This document shows, piece by piece, positions 27,501-39,300 of a DNA stretch of 60,000 nt. The stretch spans positions 469,047-529,046 of the forward strand of contig NW_019091404.1 of assembly GCF_001949145.1 (NCBI RefSeq), in the 5' to 3' direction. Made by a program: the position numbers and the translations under genes. The stretch's first letter is position 1; the number at the start of each line of letters is the position of its first letter. The DNA is from Acanthaster planci. Its lineage: Eukaryota > Echinodermata > Asteroidea > Valvatida > Acanthasteridae. The notes beneath the pieces were generated by a model. It ran no database searches and was not told the DNA's origin. It worked only from the letters and a program-made list of their open reading frames with translations.

Positions 27501-28334
27501 TTCTTCCTGTCATTTTCCCAGGTGAAGCAAAGACAAACATTTACGTATATAAACGTTAAAATTAATGCTATACGACATTGCTTTATTATTTTCAAGACAG
27601 TCTTAAAGTGAAGCATACTTTAAAAAAAAAAACCACCGTAAGATCTTGTGACGTCATGCCTGTCGGTTGGCAGCGGGAAAAACACCTGCCAAAATATCGT
27701 CCCTTCACTTAGCCTGTACTCAGCTTTACTGTGTCAAATTAAAAAAGTTCAAGTAATACGCTAAAAGTAATCTAAATGTGCGGTGTATGTAAAAACATGT
27801 TTGATTTTACACGTAGCACGTCAATTACAAAACAAGTCAACAACAGCTTGTTTGTTCCATTCAGACTGTTAATGAAGTTTACAAAGAGCTGCAAAAAGGA
27901 AATGAATTACGGATGAAACACCGACGCTTTTTTTTTTTTTACGAAATCTCAGCTCTCGTGCAGTGTGTTGAAACCTGAAGGTGTGGATTACTACATCGAC
28001 TTTGGAGTGCACAGTCCCCGCCGATACAGGTTGGTTAATGTCTCCAAGAGTTTTCTCAGCAATCTAATCAATTATCCAAAAGTTATACAACAGGTTCGCG
28101 AGTAAAATCAATATGAAGGAACGAGATATGAATAGATTGAAAATTTTCACTCAACTTGTACCGTTGCCTCCCATTGCAATTCAGATATGCTAACCTGGCG
28201 CTCTGTTTATTTTTTTTAAATATTTTTTTAGAGTTATTGGTCCACTGCAGAACAACGAGGCGTTTAACGCTGCATTCAACTGCCCTGCAGGAAGCTACAT
28301 GAACCCAGACGTCAAATGCAAAGTCTGGTATTAA
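15597..28334 (+). CDS. M13 zinc metallopeptidase, copy B (complete, 22 exons)
   Basis: Neprilysin/ECE-type type II membrane ectopeptidase. Exons: 15597-15738, 16785-16877, 17511-17672, 18636-18719, 18938-19158, 19440-19511, 20096-20161, 20775-20891, 21333-21398, 21635-21771, 22025-22247, 23151-23249, 23687-23764, 24130-24239, 24481-24542, 25056-25107, 26496-26563, 26882-27012, 27229-27294, 27435-27521, 27953-28029, 28232-28334. They total 2316 nt, 771 aa, with every phase consistent. The start is the first ATG after an in-frame upstream TAG. A short cytoplasmic tail is followed by a transmembrane helix at about 30-52. Then come the M13_N signature ([14 protein letters not shown]), NAFY with N567-A568, HEITH with zinc ligands H608 and H612 and catalytic E609, GENIAD with E670 and D674, HSPRRYR with H732 and R738, and a terminal CKVWY. 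All catalytic residues are present, and length fits ECE/neprilysin (about 750-770 aa). Peptide substrates cannot be read from sequence. Donors at exons 10 (GTTGGG) and 12 (GTTCGT) are weak but supported by homology. Confidence 0.93.
15804..16530. repeat. Pair of direct repeats in copy B intron 1
   Basis: A segment of about 72 bases at 15804-15875 recurs at 16458-16530. Shared words include ATTTGTCCATTTGTCTGTTAG, broken by a few substitutions, and TTGAGGTGTC. They lie about 650 bp apart in the same orientation within intron 1. Confidence 0.7.
15928..16110. repeat. GAGTAC-rich degenerate tract in copy B intron 1
   Basis: GAGTACT, GAGTACC, AAGTACAAGTACTA and GAGTACAACTAC recur about ten times at irregular spacing. 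The GTAC core is self-complementary, so the tract can form many alternative short hairpins. It lies between the two direct repeats of intron 1. Confidence 0.55.
17740..18010. repeat. Degenerate TCA/GTC triplet-rich stretch, copy B intron 3
   Basis: Directly after exon 3, words such as GTCATTG, TCATCG, TGTCATC and GCCATCA recur without a strict period. The matching intron of copy C (36424-36700) carries a clearer version with GTCATCG and CATCGCC units, suggesting a low-complexity tract inherited at this site. Confidence 0.4.
18078..18420. repeat. CTTGTG minisatellite in copy B intron 3
   Basis: From about 18167 to 18420 the unit GGTCTTGTGTCTGGTCTTGT and variants with GATGGTCTTGTG repeat in tandem. 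Just upstream (18100-18150) the reverse-complement words CACAAGACCAGCACAAGAC occur, so the array contains an inversion and can fold back on itself. A further isolated copy lies near 18570. Confidence 0.8.
24870..25050. repeat. C/A-rich low-G tract in intron 15
   Basis: A stretch rich in CACCCACC, CCAACT and CAAACAAGCACC precedes the exon 16 acceptor of copy B. Its homologue in copy A is at about 2500-2665, and the same intron of copy C holds a longer version at 43205-43600 (listed separately). Confidence 0.5.
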
Positions 28335-29445
28335 ATTCGCTCTTTCAAGAACTTAATCCTAAGATGCTAACTTTTTGACCATGATGCTTTGGGCAAACAT
28401 TCCAAATAATTGAAAAGACAGAGATGTATTACCTGGAACTGCGCTACAGCAAATATAACGTAAAGTACCCGGTAAATGCGTGTTTTAGTAACTGGTGGTG
28501 CATTCATAACTTGATGTATTACTTTTTCAAAGCAAAAGGTGTACTCTCCTGTTAAGCGTATTCGAACTGATGTATCAATTGCATACTTTCATCTAATTTA
28601 CTCTTATTTTGTTCCGTGTGATAATTACAGAGTTGCTTTTTTTAATGACAATTGTCTAAGTTGTGTCTGCTACTTCATAACAGCTCTGATCTTTCTTTAC
28701 ATACTGCCAAGTAAACAATTAGTCTGCAGAAATCTCCGATGTTTACGGGCAATAAAAGTTTGGAAATTCGTGTTGTGAATTTTACTTGTGTATTGTAACT
28801 CTTTAGCCTGGTTTTGAAATAGTGTCCATTCCTATTGTCCCTACTCAGATTTGATGTTAACCTGAATAGATTTAGAGTCATGAATTGTGAATGCTGTGCC
28901 GAATGTAGAAACAATTGACTGTTAGTAAACTACTCTTGTGACGTCACCCTATTAACATGAGTGTCGATTACTCTTGAGAATATACAGTGAACTTTAATAT
29001 GCCGAAAAAAAGACTTATCAAAATTGACTTGATAGACTTGAACTGACTTGATAATGTTGTGACATTATCAACACGTCAAGAACACATCAAGAATAATGAT
29101 TAACACTATATAAAGATAAATATACCGTATTAGAAATTCTGCGGGTTGATGTTCTCCCTTGAAATTTGCGCTTTGCCGCGCTTATATTTTTGTTTCATGT
29201 CAGAGTTTTGTACTTGAAGTGAATCACTCCTTTCATTTCACTTTTAATGTATATCGTTTGTTTCGGTACATTCTCCTTCCATTTTTTTTATTTCATTATA
29301 TTCATTGGTTAATTGTAACGTATAATTTTCATACAATATATATCTTTGTAGTTTTCAAATTCGTATTTAACCAATTTATTTTCAGTTTAACCTCAATTTT
29401 AACCCTTTCTCTTTTCTTCAAATAAACAGTTAAAAAGAAAGAACT
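28335..29445 (+). other. Copy B 3' UTR with AATAAA signal
   Basis: An AT-rich region after the TAA, ending in a canonical AATAAA at 29421-29426. It aligns in blocks with the flank of copy A, where ATTAAA takes the same place. No competing gene is seen. A 3' UTR of about 1.1 kb is inferred. Confidence 0.55.
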
Positions 29446-29850
29446 GTAACAATAACAATTCAGGTACAACATTACACAAAACAGATTAATGGTTTAGAAA
29501 CTTACCTGCCAGTACTTCACAGATGTCGATGCATTCGTTGGCCTTATGAAATAATTTCTAAAGACAGAGGGATGTCGATGAGTACGCAATGTAGTTCCAA
29601 GGCTGTAAAGGTGGTTTCCATTTGAAGAGACAGGAGACTGTGGTTCCCTAATTAGCCGCTCGCCAAACCTGCTTGTTGATGGTGTACAAAGTCACAAACT
29701 CCGTACAGTACAGCTAACTTATACATGTAAATCCACGTGAACTTGTTGGGCAGTGAAAACAATGCGTGCAGCCAACGATCTGCTGATGGTGCCGACTGCA
29801 AGTCTCTGTGTGTGACTTGATATTCACGCACCGTGTTTGTCAATAAAGCC

Positions 29851-30357
29851 TGGTTTCCATATCAACGTAAAAAACAGAGAGCAACGCAATCAAGACGCAA
29901 ACTGCAACGCAGACGTATGGAAACATGCCAAACGGAAGTGCGCCGTCTCGCCAACAACGCAGACAAACACAAACTAGCTTGGGACCGATCGGCAAAGTTG
30001 CTGCCAGCGTCGAGTAGCTGTGGTGTCCCCATACAAACACGCGTGCTGGCATAAACGGGCTGTAACGATGTCCTTTGCGCTTAGTTCCATTATCTCCTTA
30101 TTGTTTAAATATTACACCCTTAGGATCAACTGAATGGCTAACCAACAATGAAATGCATGACACTGGAGTACAGGCTTGGCATCTTGAGGCTGTACAGTCA
30201 ATCTAAAAGAGTATTTTCTGCAATAAAATCGCAGAGTTACCGACGCCATTTTGTTTCAATTTTTGGGTGGAATGACATCACGCACTGACTCTTGCGTTTG
30301 TGTCTGTTTTTTCACGTCTTGAGGACCGTCTGTGTTACAAACGACCATATGGAAACG
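29851..30357. mobile_element. Candidate short inverted-repeat element (MITE-like)
   Basis: GCCTGGTTTCCATAT at 29849-29863 is answered by ATATGGAAACGAGGC near 30347-30361 in inverse orientation, with one mismatch. The enclosed 0.5 kb has no transposase frame and contains repeated ACGCA words (29880-29915). Target-site duplications are not evident, so boundaries and element status are uncertain. Confidence 0.35.
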
Positions 30358-30754
30358 AGGCTGAAACAGTTTTAGGTGCACCCAGCTGGGTAAAGCTTTT
30401 AAGTACATGCAGGTGTACATAGCTAGCCAACGCTCGACAATGGATCCCATTCCTCTCACGGCTCAATGCGTCAGTAAAACGTTTTGATCTCTTTGGCAAA
30501 AGACAATAGGGGAGGGAGAGCCGTGGTTTAGGTCGAAGAAACACTTAAACACTTGTTCGAATCGGCTTGAATGCTTTTCTTTCGATCCCAAGAATCTCCA
30601 ATATTTCGTCGTTTCTTCTTGACGTAAACGCTACAAATGCAGCACGGTATGAGACGGAGAGAACCCCCCTGCTTTGTGTTGGTCATTGTCTCCCAGGAAT
30701 CTGGGGAATTCCTTTCAGACATCTTGGGGGGGGGTGTGTTAAGTAACAATGGTC

Positions 30755-30930
30755 GGGAATGTGCATAGGGATTGGACATGTTGGGGGGGTACCCCTCGGT
30801 CTCATTTCTTGCTGGGTATAAAACGCTACATGTGAAGCGAAATAGTCTAGAGTGTGTACAGGGACTGGACATGTTATGGGGGTACCCTCAGTTCCATGTC
30901 TTGCTGACTGTAAAACGCTTGCAGTTTACA
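30755..30930. repeat. Diverged 93-bp tandem duplication
   Basis: The motif GGGA-TGGACATGTT followed by a G-rich run, GGTACC, TTGCTG and TAAAACGCT occurs twice, with the TGGACATG words 93 bases apart (30773 and 30866). The copies have diverged moderately. Confidence 0.65.
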
Positions 30931-30974
30931 GGAAAAAAAGTGGTTCATTAACAATTTAATGAGCATTCATTCGA

Positions 30975-31145
30975 ATCACAAGAAGTGTACTCTCCTGTTA
31001 TGCGTATTAAAATTCATCAATAAGTTTCACCATTTCTATGCCTACTTAGTACATTTATTCACTCTTTCTTCCGTCCAATGGTAGATTATGATAATTACAG
31101 GGGTTTTTTTTTGTAGTGACAGTTGTTTTAAGTAGTGATAATTAC
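30975..31145. repeat. Second copy of the peptidase 3'-flank sequence
   Basis: GTGTACTCTCCTGTTATGCG at 30985-31004 is nearly identical to 28540-28559 in the copy B flank. The shared order continues with GATAATTACAG (31089-31099, as at 28620-28630) and then a T run and TGACAGTTGT. Other words (TGAGCATT, TTCACTCTT, CGTCCAAT) instead match the copy A flank at 6137-6195. It contains no exon. Confidence 0.55.
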
Positions 31146-33341
31146 CGGTATGTCGTAGAGTGCAATGTCTTTTTTTCCCTTTACTGCGGGAAAGACCCCT
31201 GGTATACGCCCAGTCGACGATCAGCAAGACAAAGTGTGCAGTGGTGCACTGGATCGGTACAGTCGCTTTTTGATCTGCGTTTGTTGTTTCTCAGCCAAAC
31301 AGAATTTGTGGTGATGGGGTAGAGTGGGTGTGCGCAGAGTTACAATGACTCGAGTTGATTTTGGTGACATTTTTGCAAGTCTGCTTGAGTTTCAACTGGG
31401 AAGTACCACAATTATCGAATCAAGTCACTAAATGAGCAGAAGGCTCGACTCGAACGACACGATACTAAGATGAATATAATGCTTGGAGTAATGAAAGAAA
31501 TACTTAATCCCAATCCAGACTCTGTCTTTAGGTGTTCTGATATTTTAAGTTCAACTCCACCACACAACGTGAACAGATGCAATTCGACCTTCCAAAGGCT
31601 GAACGCGATTTTAGTCACTTCCAGAAAAACTCCACTCTGGAAACAAGGCGTCATGCCAGTAAGAGTATGTCGCAATATAGTGTCCTGTTGAAATACAATG
31701 TTTCAAGTTCACATCTCCACAGGTATATCCTGGTACTTAATGTTTGAACTCGTTTCTATTGAGGCGTGATATCATTATGTGTACATAAATACAGGGTGTG
31801 ACGTTGAATCACGCAGTACGCTGTAGTTTAGCAGGAACAGTTGTACGAACGTTCATTTTGAACACTTGGCGTGAGTGGGGAGATCTCGTTGCCGCCAACA
31901 GTGTGGTAAGTATATAACTAAGTTATTTTCATCAACGGATCGATTCAATATCGTGATCCTTCTTGACAAGGAACGTCCCTTGCATGGGGACCATCCCTCA
32001 GCACGTTCAATGTTTCTCCCTTCTTCAGTGCTACTGGAAACCCTTTTCCTCACTCTTAAAGAAAAGTCAGGGGGTGATTCAATAGCTCATTCCTCAGCCA
32101 AAAGTATCTAACCCCACCATCAGGGACTCATGACCCTATAAGATAGGAATAAAGGCAGTTAAATTACCTTTAATAAATTTCAGTTGCTAAGCCAATCGTT
32201 AATAAATTTTGTAACGATTGGCGTAGTAGCTTAATTTTTTCAGGTACCAACACTAATGTCAAATTGAAGACAAGACAATTTCGGCCAAAATTTTACCCAA
32301 TCGTACGCCAGGAGCTAACATTCTCGCTTTCTTCCTACACTACATGGGTGCCGCGCCCGTGTCGCCATGCCTGACTGTAAGACACAATTTTCACCAATAT
32401 CCTCAACATTAAAAGGTAACTTGTAACATCAACAGAGACGGTACAAAAGTAATGAGAGGACATACATGTACATTTCTTGAGCAATTATGGCACACTGGGT
32501 TGGAAAAGGTCATTCGATTTTGGTCCTGCGACGTCAGCAATGTTCTGACGTCAAGAGCCACGTGCCTTATCTGGTCGTTAATCGTCTTTTAAATTTGAAG
32601 CCTGAATTAATTTCTTAATTTGGCAACACTCTTGACCTTTGAATGTAAACGGGACTGCACGTGAGCTTGGTAGCCTATGGTACTCTCGGCACTCATTTTC
32701 GTAGTAAACGGGAGTTTTTGCTTACCTTTCTTCCTGTTCCACAAGAGACTGTTTGAAGAGTAGGCAATGTAGATAGCACGAGGAATTATTTGGGCTGCTT
32801 TAAAATCGTATTTCTTTTTTATTTTCCAACCATGAGTCATTTTTTTATATATGCTGAATAGTTTGCTTGGGCTTTTTCCCTTAGCTGTTAGCCCACAATT
32901 GTGAAGTCGTAACAAGTATCTTTTGTGAATTGGAGTAGTTTTACCTCAGAACAGTGGGAAGTAAGAAGAGATTCATCTGCAAATTCACTCCGAATCCCAA
33001 CTGTTCTTGCACCGGGTTTGACTGTTGGATTATACGCGTCCGTGAAACAACAGTGCGTAAGCCGCACTGCTTGGACGGCAGATAACTCCAGCTACACGAA
33101 GTCGCAACCAGGAAATCTGTCACTTAAACGACAATGGCGTTTTTGCAAATGAAACCTCATTTCATATGTCTGTGTCTCTGAAACAATCTGATGATTCTCC
33201 ACGTTTCATGCAAAGGGAAAATGCTAACATTTTAGACGATCTCATCAAATCTGAAAAGTTTTACACTTTCTATATTTTTTTCTCTCTCCACTGAACTTAA
33301 GGGTTCAGTTTCATTCCAGAACTGAACAGCCTAACTCAGCC
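31146..33341. other. Spacer upstream of copy C
   Basis: No gene is supported here. A CTCGAGT-like stretch at 31340-31460 faintly echoes 7241-7400. Just before the copy C start, TTCATTCCAG at 33310-33319 could be an acceptor for a 5' UTR exon, giving a leader of about 22 bases before the ATG. No TATA box stands out near it. Confidence 0.4.
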
Positions 33342-36300
33342 ATGGAGGATAACCGAACCAGTCCCAATGCCATTCTCACCCTGGAGGACAATGTGACTTC
33401 CAAGACGCCCAAAAGGATTCTCGTCGTTTTGTTGGCAATATTCACTGCTGCAGCCCTCGCCCTAACGGTCACCACAGGTAAGGAGAGACCGAAGGAGTCA
33501 NNNNNNNNNNNNNNNNNNNNNNNNNNNNNNNNNNNNNNNNNNNNNNNNNNNNNNNNNNNNNNNNNNNNNNNNNNNNNNNNNNNNNNNNNNNNNNNNNNNN
33601 NNNNNNNNNNNNNNNNNNNNNNNNNNNNNNNNNNNNNNNNNNNNNNNNNNNNNNNNNNNNNNNNNNNNNNNNNNNNNNNNNNNNNNNNNNNNNNNNNNNN
33701 NNNNNNNNNNNNNNNNNNNNNNNNNNNNNNNNNNNNNNNNNNNNNNNNNNNNNNNNNNNNNNNNNNNNNNNNNNNNNNNNNNNNNNNNNNNNNNNNNNNN
33801 NNNNNNNNNNNNNNNNNNNNNNNNNNNNNNNNNNNNNNNNNNNNNNNNNNNNNNNNNNNNNNNNNNNNNNNNNNNNNNNNNNNNNNNNNNNNNNNNNNNN
33901 NNNNNNNNNNNNNNNNNNNNNNNNNNNNNNNNNNNNNNNNNNNNNNNNNNNNNNNNNNNNNNNNNNNNNNNNNNNNNNNNNNNNNNNNNNNNNNNNNNNN
34001 NNNNNNNNNNNNNNNNNNNNNNNNNNNNNNNNNNNNNNNNNNNNNNNNNNNNNNNNNNNNNNNNNNNNNNNNNNNNNNNNNNNNNNNNNNNNNNNNNNNN
34101 NNNNNNNNNNNNNNNNNNNNNNNNNNNNNNNNNNNNNNNNNNNNNNNNNNNNNNNNNNNNNNNNNNNNNNNNNNNNNNNNNNNNNNNNNNNNNNNNNNNN
34201 NNNNNNNNNNNNNNNNNNNNNNNNNNNNNNNNNNNNNNNNNNNNNNNNNNNNNNNNNNNNNNNNNNNNNNNNNNNNNNNNNNNNNNNNNNNNNNNNNNNN
34301 NNNNNNNNNNNNNNNNNNNNNNNNNNNNNNNNNNNNNNNNNNNNNNNNNNNNNNNNNNNNNNNNNNNNNNNNNNNNNNNNNNNNNNNNNNNNNNNNNNNN
34401 NNNNNNNNNNNNNNNNNNNNNNNNNNNNNNNNNNNNNNNNNNNTCAAATAGGAGTTTGAGAAAAATGTCTTAATGAACCTAGTCAACCTCGTTGTTCATG
34501 GCTTTTTAATTTGCACTGCATCTCGCAGTTTTCGATTATTATTTGCTATGAAGTCATAAATTCCACTGTTTCTTATGAAAGTAACTGTACGTGTTGCAGT
34601 TTATCAGGTTCCTTGGTGAGGATAGACCTGTAAGCAGTTGTTGTAATGAACGGTCTTGTAGTTGAAAGTTTATTTTAGATAGACATGCCTCCACACACGG
34701 CCGTAGAAACGGCCATGAAAGGAAGTGATGATTGCTGGTTTATATTCATTGAGGTTATGTGATGACTGAGTAATCGCTCACTCTGCTGCACTGGAAGTGC
34801 AGACTTTACATCTTGCTCGATGGAGTAACCACGGGGGGAGGAAGAACATGGGGCACGCCCACCCCCGTTTGAGGCCCACAGAAATTAGAAAAAGGAAAAA
34901 ATCTGATGATAGTCCGCCATGATATAGTCAGTGCTTTTACTGTGACCGAACCCAATGAGTGCCCGTTTTCCGAAAATGACGACCCCAAGTTCCTCTTTTT
35001 TCCTTCCCCCTTCCCTCTTAAATGTACCCCGGTTGTGCCTCTCATCCTGCTGCTCAGCGATTTCTACAAAACTGAATCCTGAAATGCATGTTCAAACTAG
35101 TGGGACTCGTCCCTGTTAAATATGGAAGATGCGCACATGATCAAAGTTGACGTATCGATTTATATTTTCGGCTGGCTTGTTTTTACAGTTGTGTTCGCCG
35201 TGCAGAAGAATGACATTGCGAACGAATTGGACAAATTGAAGGCCGGCGGTAACGCACCGATTTGCACCACAAAGCAGTGCTTCGACTCTGGTAAGACTTT
35301 TCTGTGTGAGTCACATGATGCATTGTACGGAAAAAACACACAGGAGATAAGGCAAAGGGTCAAAACATTGACACTTATGTCAAGAGACAATTTTAGATTA
35401 TAAGAAGGGAAAACCTAATAGTGACCGCCATCCACTGAATGCATTCTGAACAATGGCCTCGAAAAATAATGTTTGAAACTTGGAGCGAAACTAAACAATT
35501 CCTCGGCAACTTTTCCTCTAGGATCCAATGTATGTATTTATTGAAATGCTATAGTCTCCCTAAATTTGCAGATTTTGTTCTAGAACTTCCTTTTTTTTCA
35601 TCTAAGTTTCTAAAAGAACAACCGTAGTGATGGATTCCAGAAGAAATTTCACCCTCTACAATTTTCTTAATTTTTTATTTATCAGTGAAACTGTGTACCA
35701 AAACTGCCACACTGCCAATTTCTTGATACAGAATACCTGAATGTACAAAAATTGATATTTTGCTCGTGGAGTAGGTTTCCTATTCAAATCTACCGCAGTC
35801 TTACGCTGACTGCAAGGTTCTAAGGAATTCAAAAATTTGCTGCGCCTTACTGAGGAAGTATATAAGGGCCACTTGCATTTTTTTTCGAGATAGTAAGTCG
35901 CCGCGGCATGACGGTTACCAAGGCGAAATAGCAAATGGAAAAAGTGTTTTTGCAAGCGGCCCTTATACGCCTCCGTACCCCACAAAGTTCCTAAGTGACA
36001 ATTTGTAATGTTATGACACCAATCGACTACAATTTTGTTTTGTTTCGGTAGAAAAATACAACAAACCTTAAATTAATCATAAAATGTTAATGATCGTGCA
36101 TCTAGCCTTTTGATGCTCGCTTTTCGGCCCTATGAATAAAAAAATTAAGAGCTTGACAAACTACCAATTATCAGCGTCTGTACGACACTTTCTCAACGTT
36201 ATCCCGGCTAACACAGATGTCATTTTACCATTCCACTATGATCAGCTTATGGTTACCTGAACAACATGGATCAGAGCAAGAAACCCTGCGATAATTTCTT

Positions 36301-39300
36301 CGAGTACGCATGCGGCGGTTGGATCGAGCGCCACAAGGTTTTAGAGAACCGCTCGAGCTTCTCTATGTTCTCGATAGTCGGTGACGATCTGCTGGACAAG
36401 CTTAAAGGTAGTAAATGACAAAATCAGAGTGTCGGCACACCCATAAACTCTGCCATCGTTCCATCTTGACCTGAGTCAAGCTTGTCATCGTCACCGCCAA
36501 TGGCATGGTCATCGCCACAATAGTCATCGGGATCACTCTCATCTTCGGCACATTTCTTGTCACCGTGACAATAGTGACAATGCACCATCGGCAATTGTGT
36601 GAAAATGAACCCGATTACATGAGGAGCTAGACCTTTGCTGTCATCGACAGAATCATCGACGGTCAGCCGGATCACTGTCATCGCCATTCTCATTGGACAC
36701 GTATTATTGTCAGTGTCGACATTCCAACATTCCGATTATTAGTTAGGCAATTTGGATAATGGTTGAATAACTTACGCTTGCTGTTTTGATCATAATTTTA
36801 CTCCAACCAGTTCTCTTTGAACGAAGCCCTGCTGCTGGTGAGCCTGGTTCATATGACACTTTAAGGAAGGACTACAAGTCATGCGGGGACATGGGTAAGT
36901 AGTCACCTCATGTAAATGTTTAGTTAATAAAGGGATTTTTGAGCGTGGACGGACTTTACCTGAATCGTATATATGAGTTATTTGCGAGTGACCTTTATCC
37001 TTGCTAACAATGGCGCATCGAGGTTGGGGGCGGCAAATGAGACTTATACTAAAAACCGAGTGTCCAGTTTTTTCAACCATGAAAGAATCTTCAGCCCCTG
37101 AGAACTCGATATTGACCCCTCCGTCACATTCTCAGTGTTTTGAGAAAGGCGTTTCCATCTTACTCTGGGCCTGTCTCATCCCACCAACAGACACCATCAA
37201 CGAACTTGGGACCAAACCTTTGACTGACCTGCTCACGTCGCTCGGTGGTTGGCCTGTCCTCGGGGACAACTCAACGGGCGGGAACTGGGACCCGGCCGCC
37301 TTCGATTTCGAGAAGCTGTGGGCCGACATCAGGGGCAAATACAACATTGAGTTGCTTGTTACCACAGGAACGTATGGAGATCCTGACATCAAAGACAAGT
37401 ACAAACTGAATGTGAGTTGTTGACGTATACACAGCATCTTATAAATTTGTCCATCCCACGCTGGAGATGAGAAAGATTATAGTTTTCCAGAATGTAGGAG
37501 CAATTGATACTGTCAGCGCTGGTTGGCTGAGGTTCTTTGTGGGCACTTGCCTAGGGAAAACTCCCAAAACACGAATTCAGAAAACACGTAAATATTCTGA
37601 ATCTGAATCGCATACACGGCAAAGCCTCCATCAGGGAACATCACACCAACTTGAAATTTAGTTTCACTTTTAGGGCGTTTGGGGCGCAAGCTTATTTACA
37701 AGCACTAAACAATTTAACAAGTTCGGCTCGAAAAGTTGCTTGTGATGTTTTACCCAATTCATTCGAGAAATTCTAGTGTTGAAGTGATGTATGGACAACT
37801 GAAATAATGAAACACAATTATATAGGTCAACTAATCCCAGGAGACGCAATTTCTGCGGTGGCTCCAGCCTAACGCTCGCGTTCTTCAACTTCACGTGGGT
37901 GAGCAATTGGCGAGCCAAGCACCCTATAGTTGGCAATTGAGGATGTTGTAACCTGCGCGTAGCACCAGTCCACGAGCGTGGCACCATCGCTGTAATATCT
38001 TCAGCTCGCCGAATTAGGCTGCAAACTGTATGTACATACGATACTGAAGGGATAAGGCATAGGGATTACATGCTTTGATATAGTTACTATTTTCTTGAAC
38101 AGGCGGATACCCCTGATTTTAGGGTACTAAAGGGCGACACCAAGAGGAAACGCAGGCGAGGAACTAAGACTTTGGTAAGAGATATTCTCATGGCAGATTT
38201 ATACGTGTTCAAGACTACTGCTTTTCGAAATTTGTGTATAAAAATTATAATATTTTACTTTTTGAATGTATAATACTTATAATTCTTATTTTCATATTTT
38301 ATGTCATCAGATGGTTATAATTTATTAATTCATAATTCATGAATATACACATATTTAATTCAACTGCTCCTTGACAGACTGACGAAGACAATGAGGCCGA
38401 AGATGATGGAGTGAAGATTCTTGTGCTGGAGAGGTATTCCCAGGTAGGTAGAGATTTTTGTAAATGTTTAAATACCTTTCAGTTACATATGTCAACAACG
38501 ATTACTCTCAACTATTCAAAGCACCATGGGGAACTGAACAGGACTAAGAGAATGATGTATTGGCCATCTTTTTGGTAGTGTACCACTGTAAACTCAAAAT
38601 TTTCAAACCCGCAGATTAATCGACATCTATATTTACCGCTGATTTCGCCTGGAAGGCAATTTGTAACAGACGGCGTTAAGTGCAATATGCTGGGTGAACG
38701 GCAAAATCTCAGGCGAAGTTACAGATCAGCAATGCATCAGTCAACCACTGGTCGATTTTGCCTGGTACTAACCATTTGTTCGAAGGATATCAGGGAAAAT
38801 TACCACGAAGACGACAAATGGTCACTGATTGAAATTGACCTAAGGTGAAGATTCCGCATTGAGAAAAAAAGGAAACCAGCTAAACATGATGTGGTACAAA
38901 CTGGCTGGTTCCCGCCCAAATTCCGCTGGTCCCCATTACAATTAATTAATCTCATTACTATTTGTAGAAGAGACAAGCCTATCTACAATACATGATCGAC
39001 ATTGCTGTAGCGCTTGGAGCGAACGAGACGGTTGCTACTCAGGACATGACCGACGTCATCGATTTCGAAACAAATATAGCAACGGTAGTTAATGTTCTCT
39101 TTCAATGAGATATTACTTATTAAGGACAGACTGTGGTTAAATATAGATTTGTAGATTTTAAATCATGAAGACGTTATGCCTTTGGGGGCAAACTTGAGGC
39201 TTAAAACCCAGCATGGCTTCATGCCAGGCACAGATTTTAGTCTTACGGATCCCCTCAGTCGAAAACGACTTTTGGACGCTGAAAAGTAGAAAACAAAAAG

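Noticed and set aside
33311-34486. Long open frames on both strands through the gap
   Set aside because: Most of their length is N. Only the first 136 plus-strand bases (exon 1 of copy C) are real coding sequence.
36424-36693. Asp/Gly-rich minus-strand frame
   Set aside because: Produced by the GTCATCG-rich intron tract; low complexity, inside an intron, no start context or splice partners.
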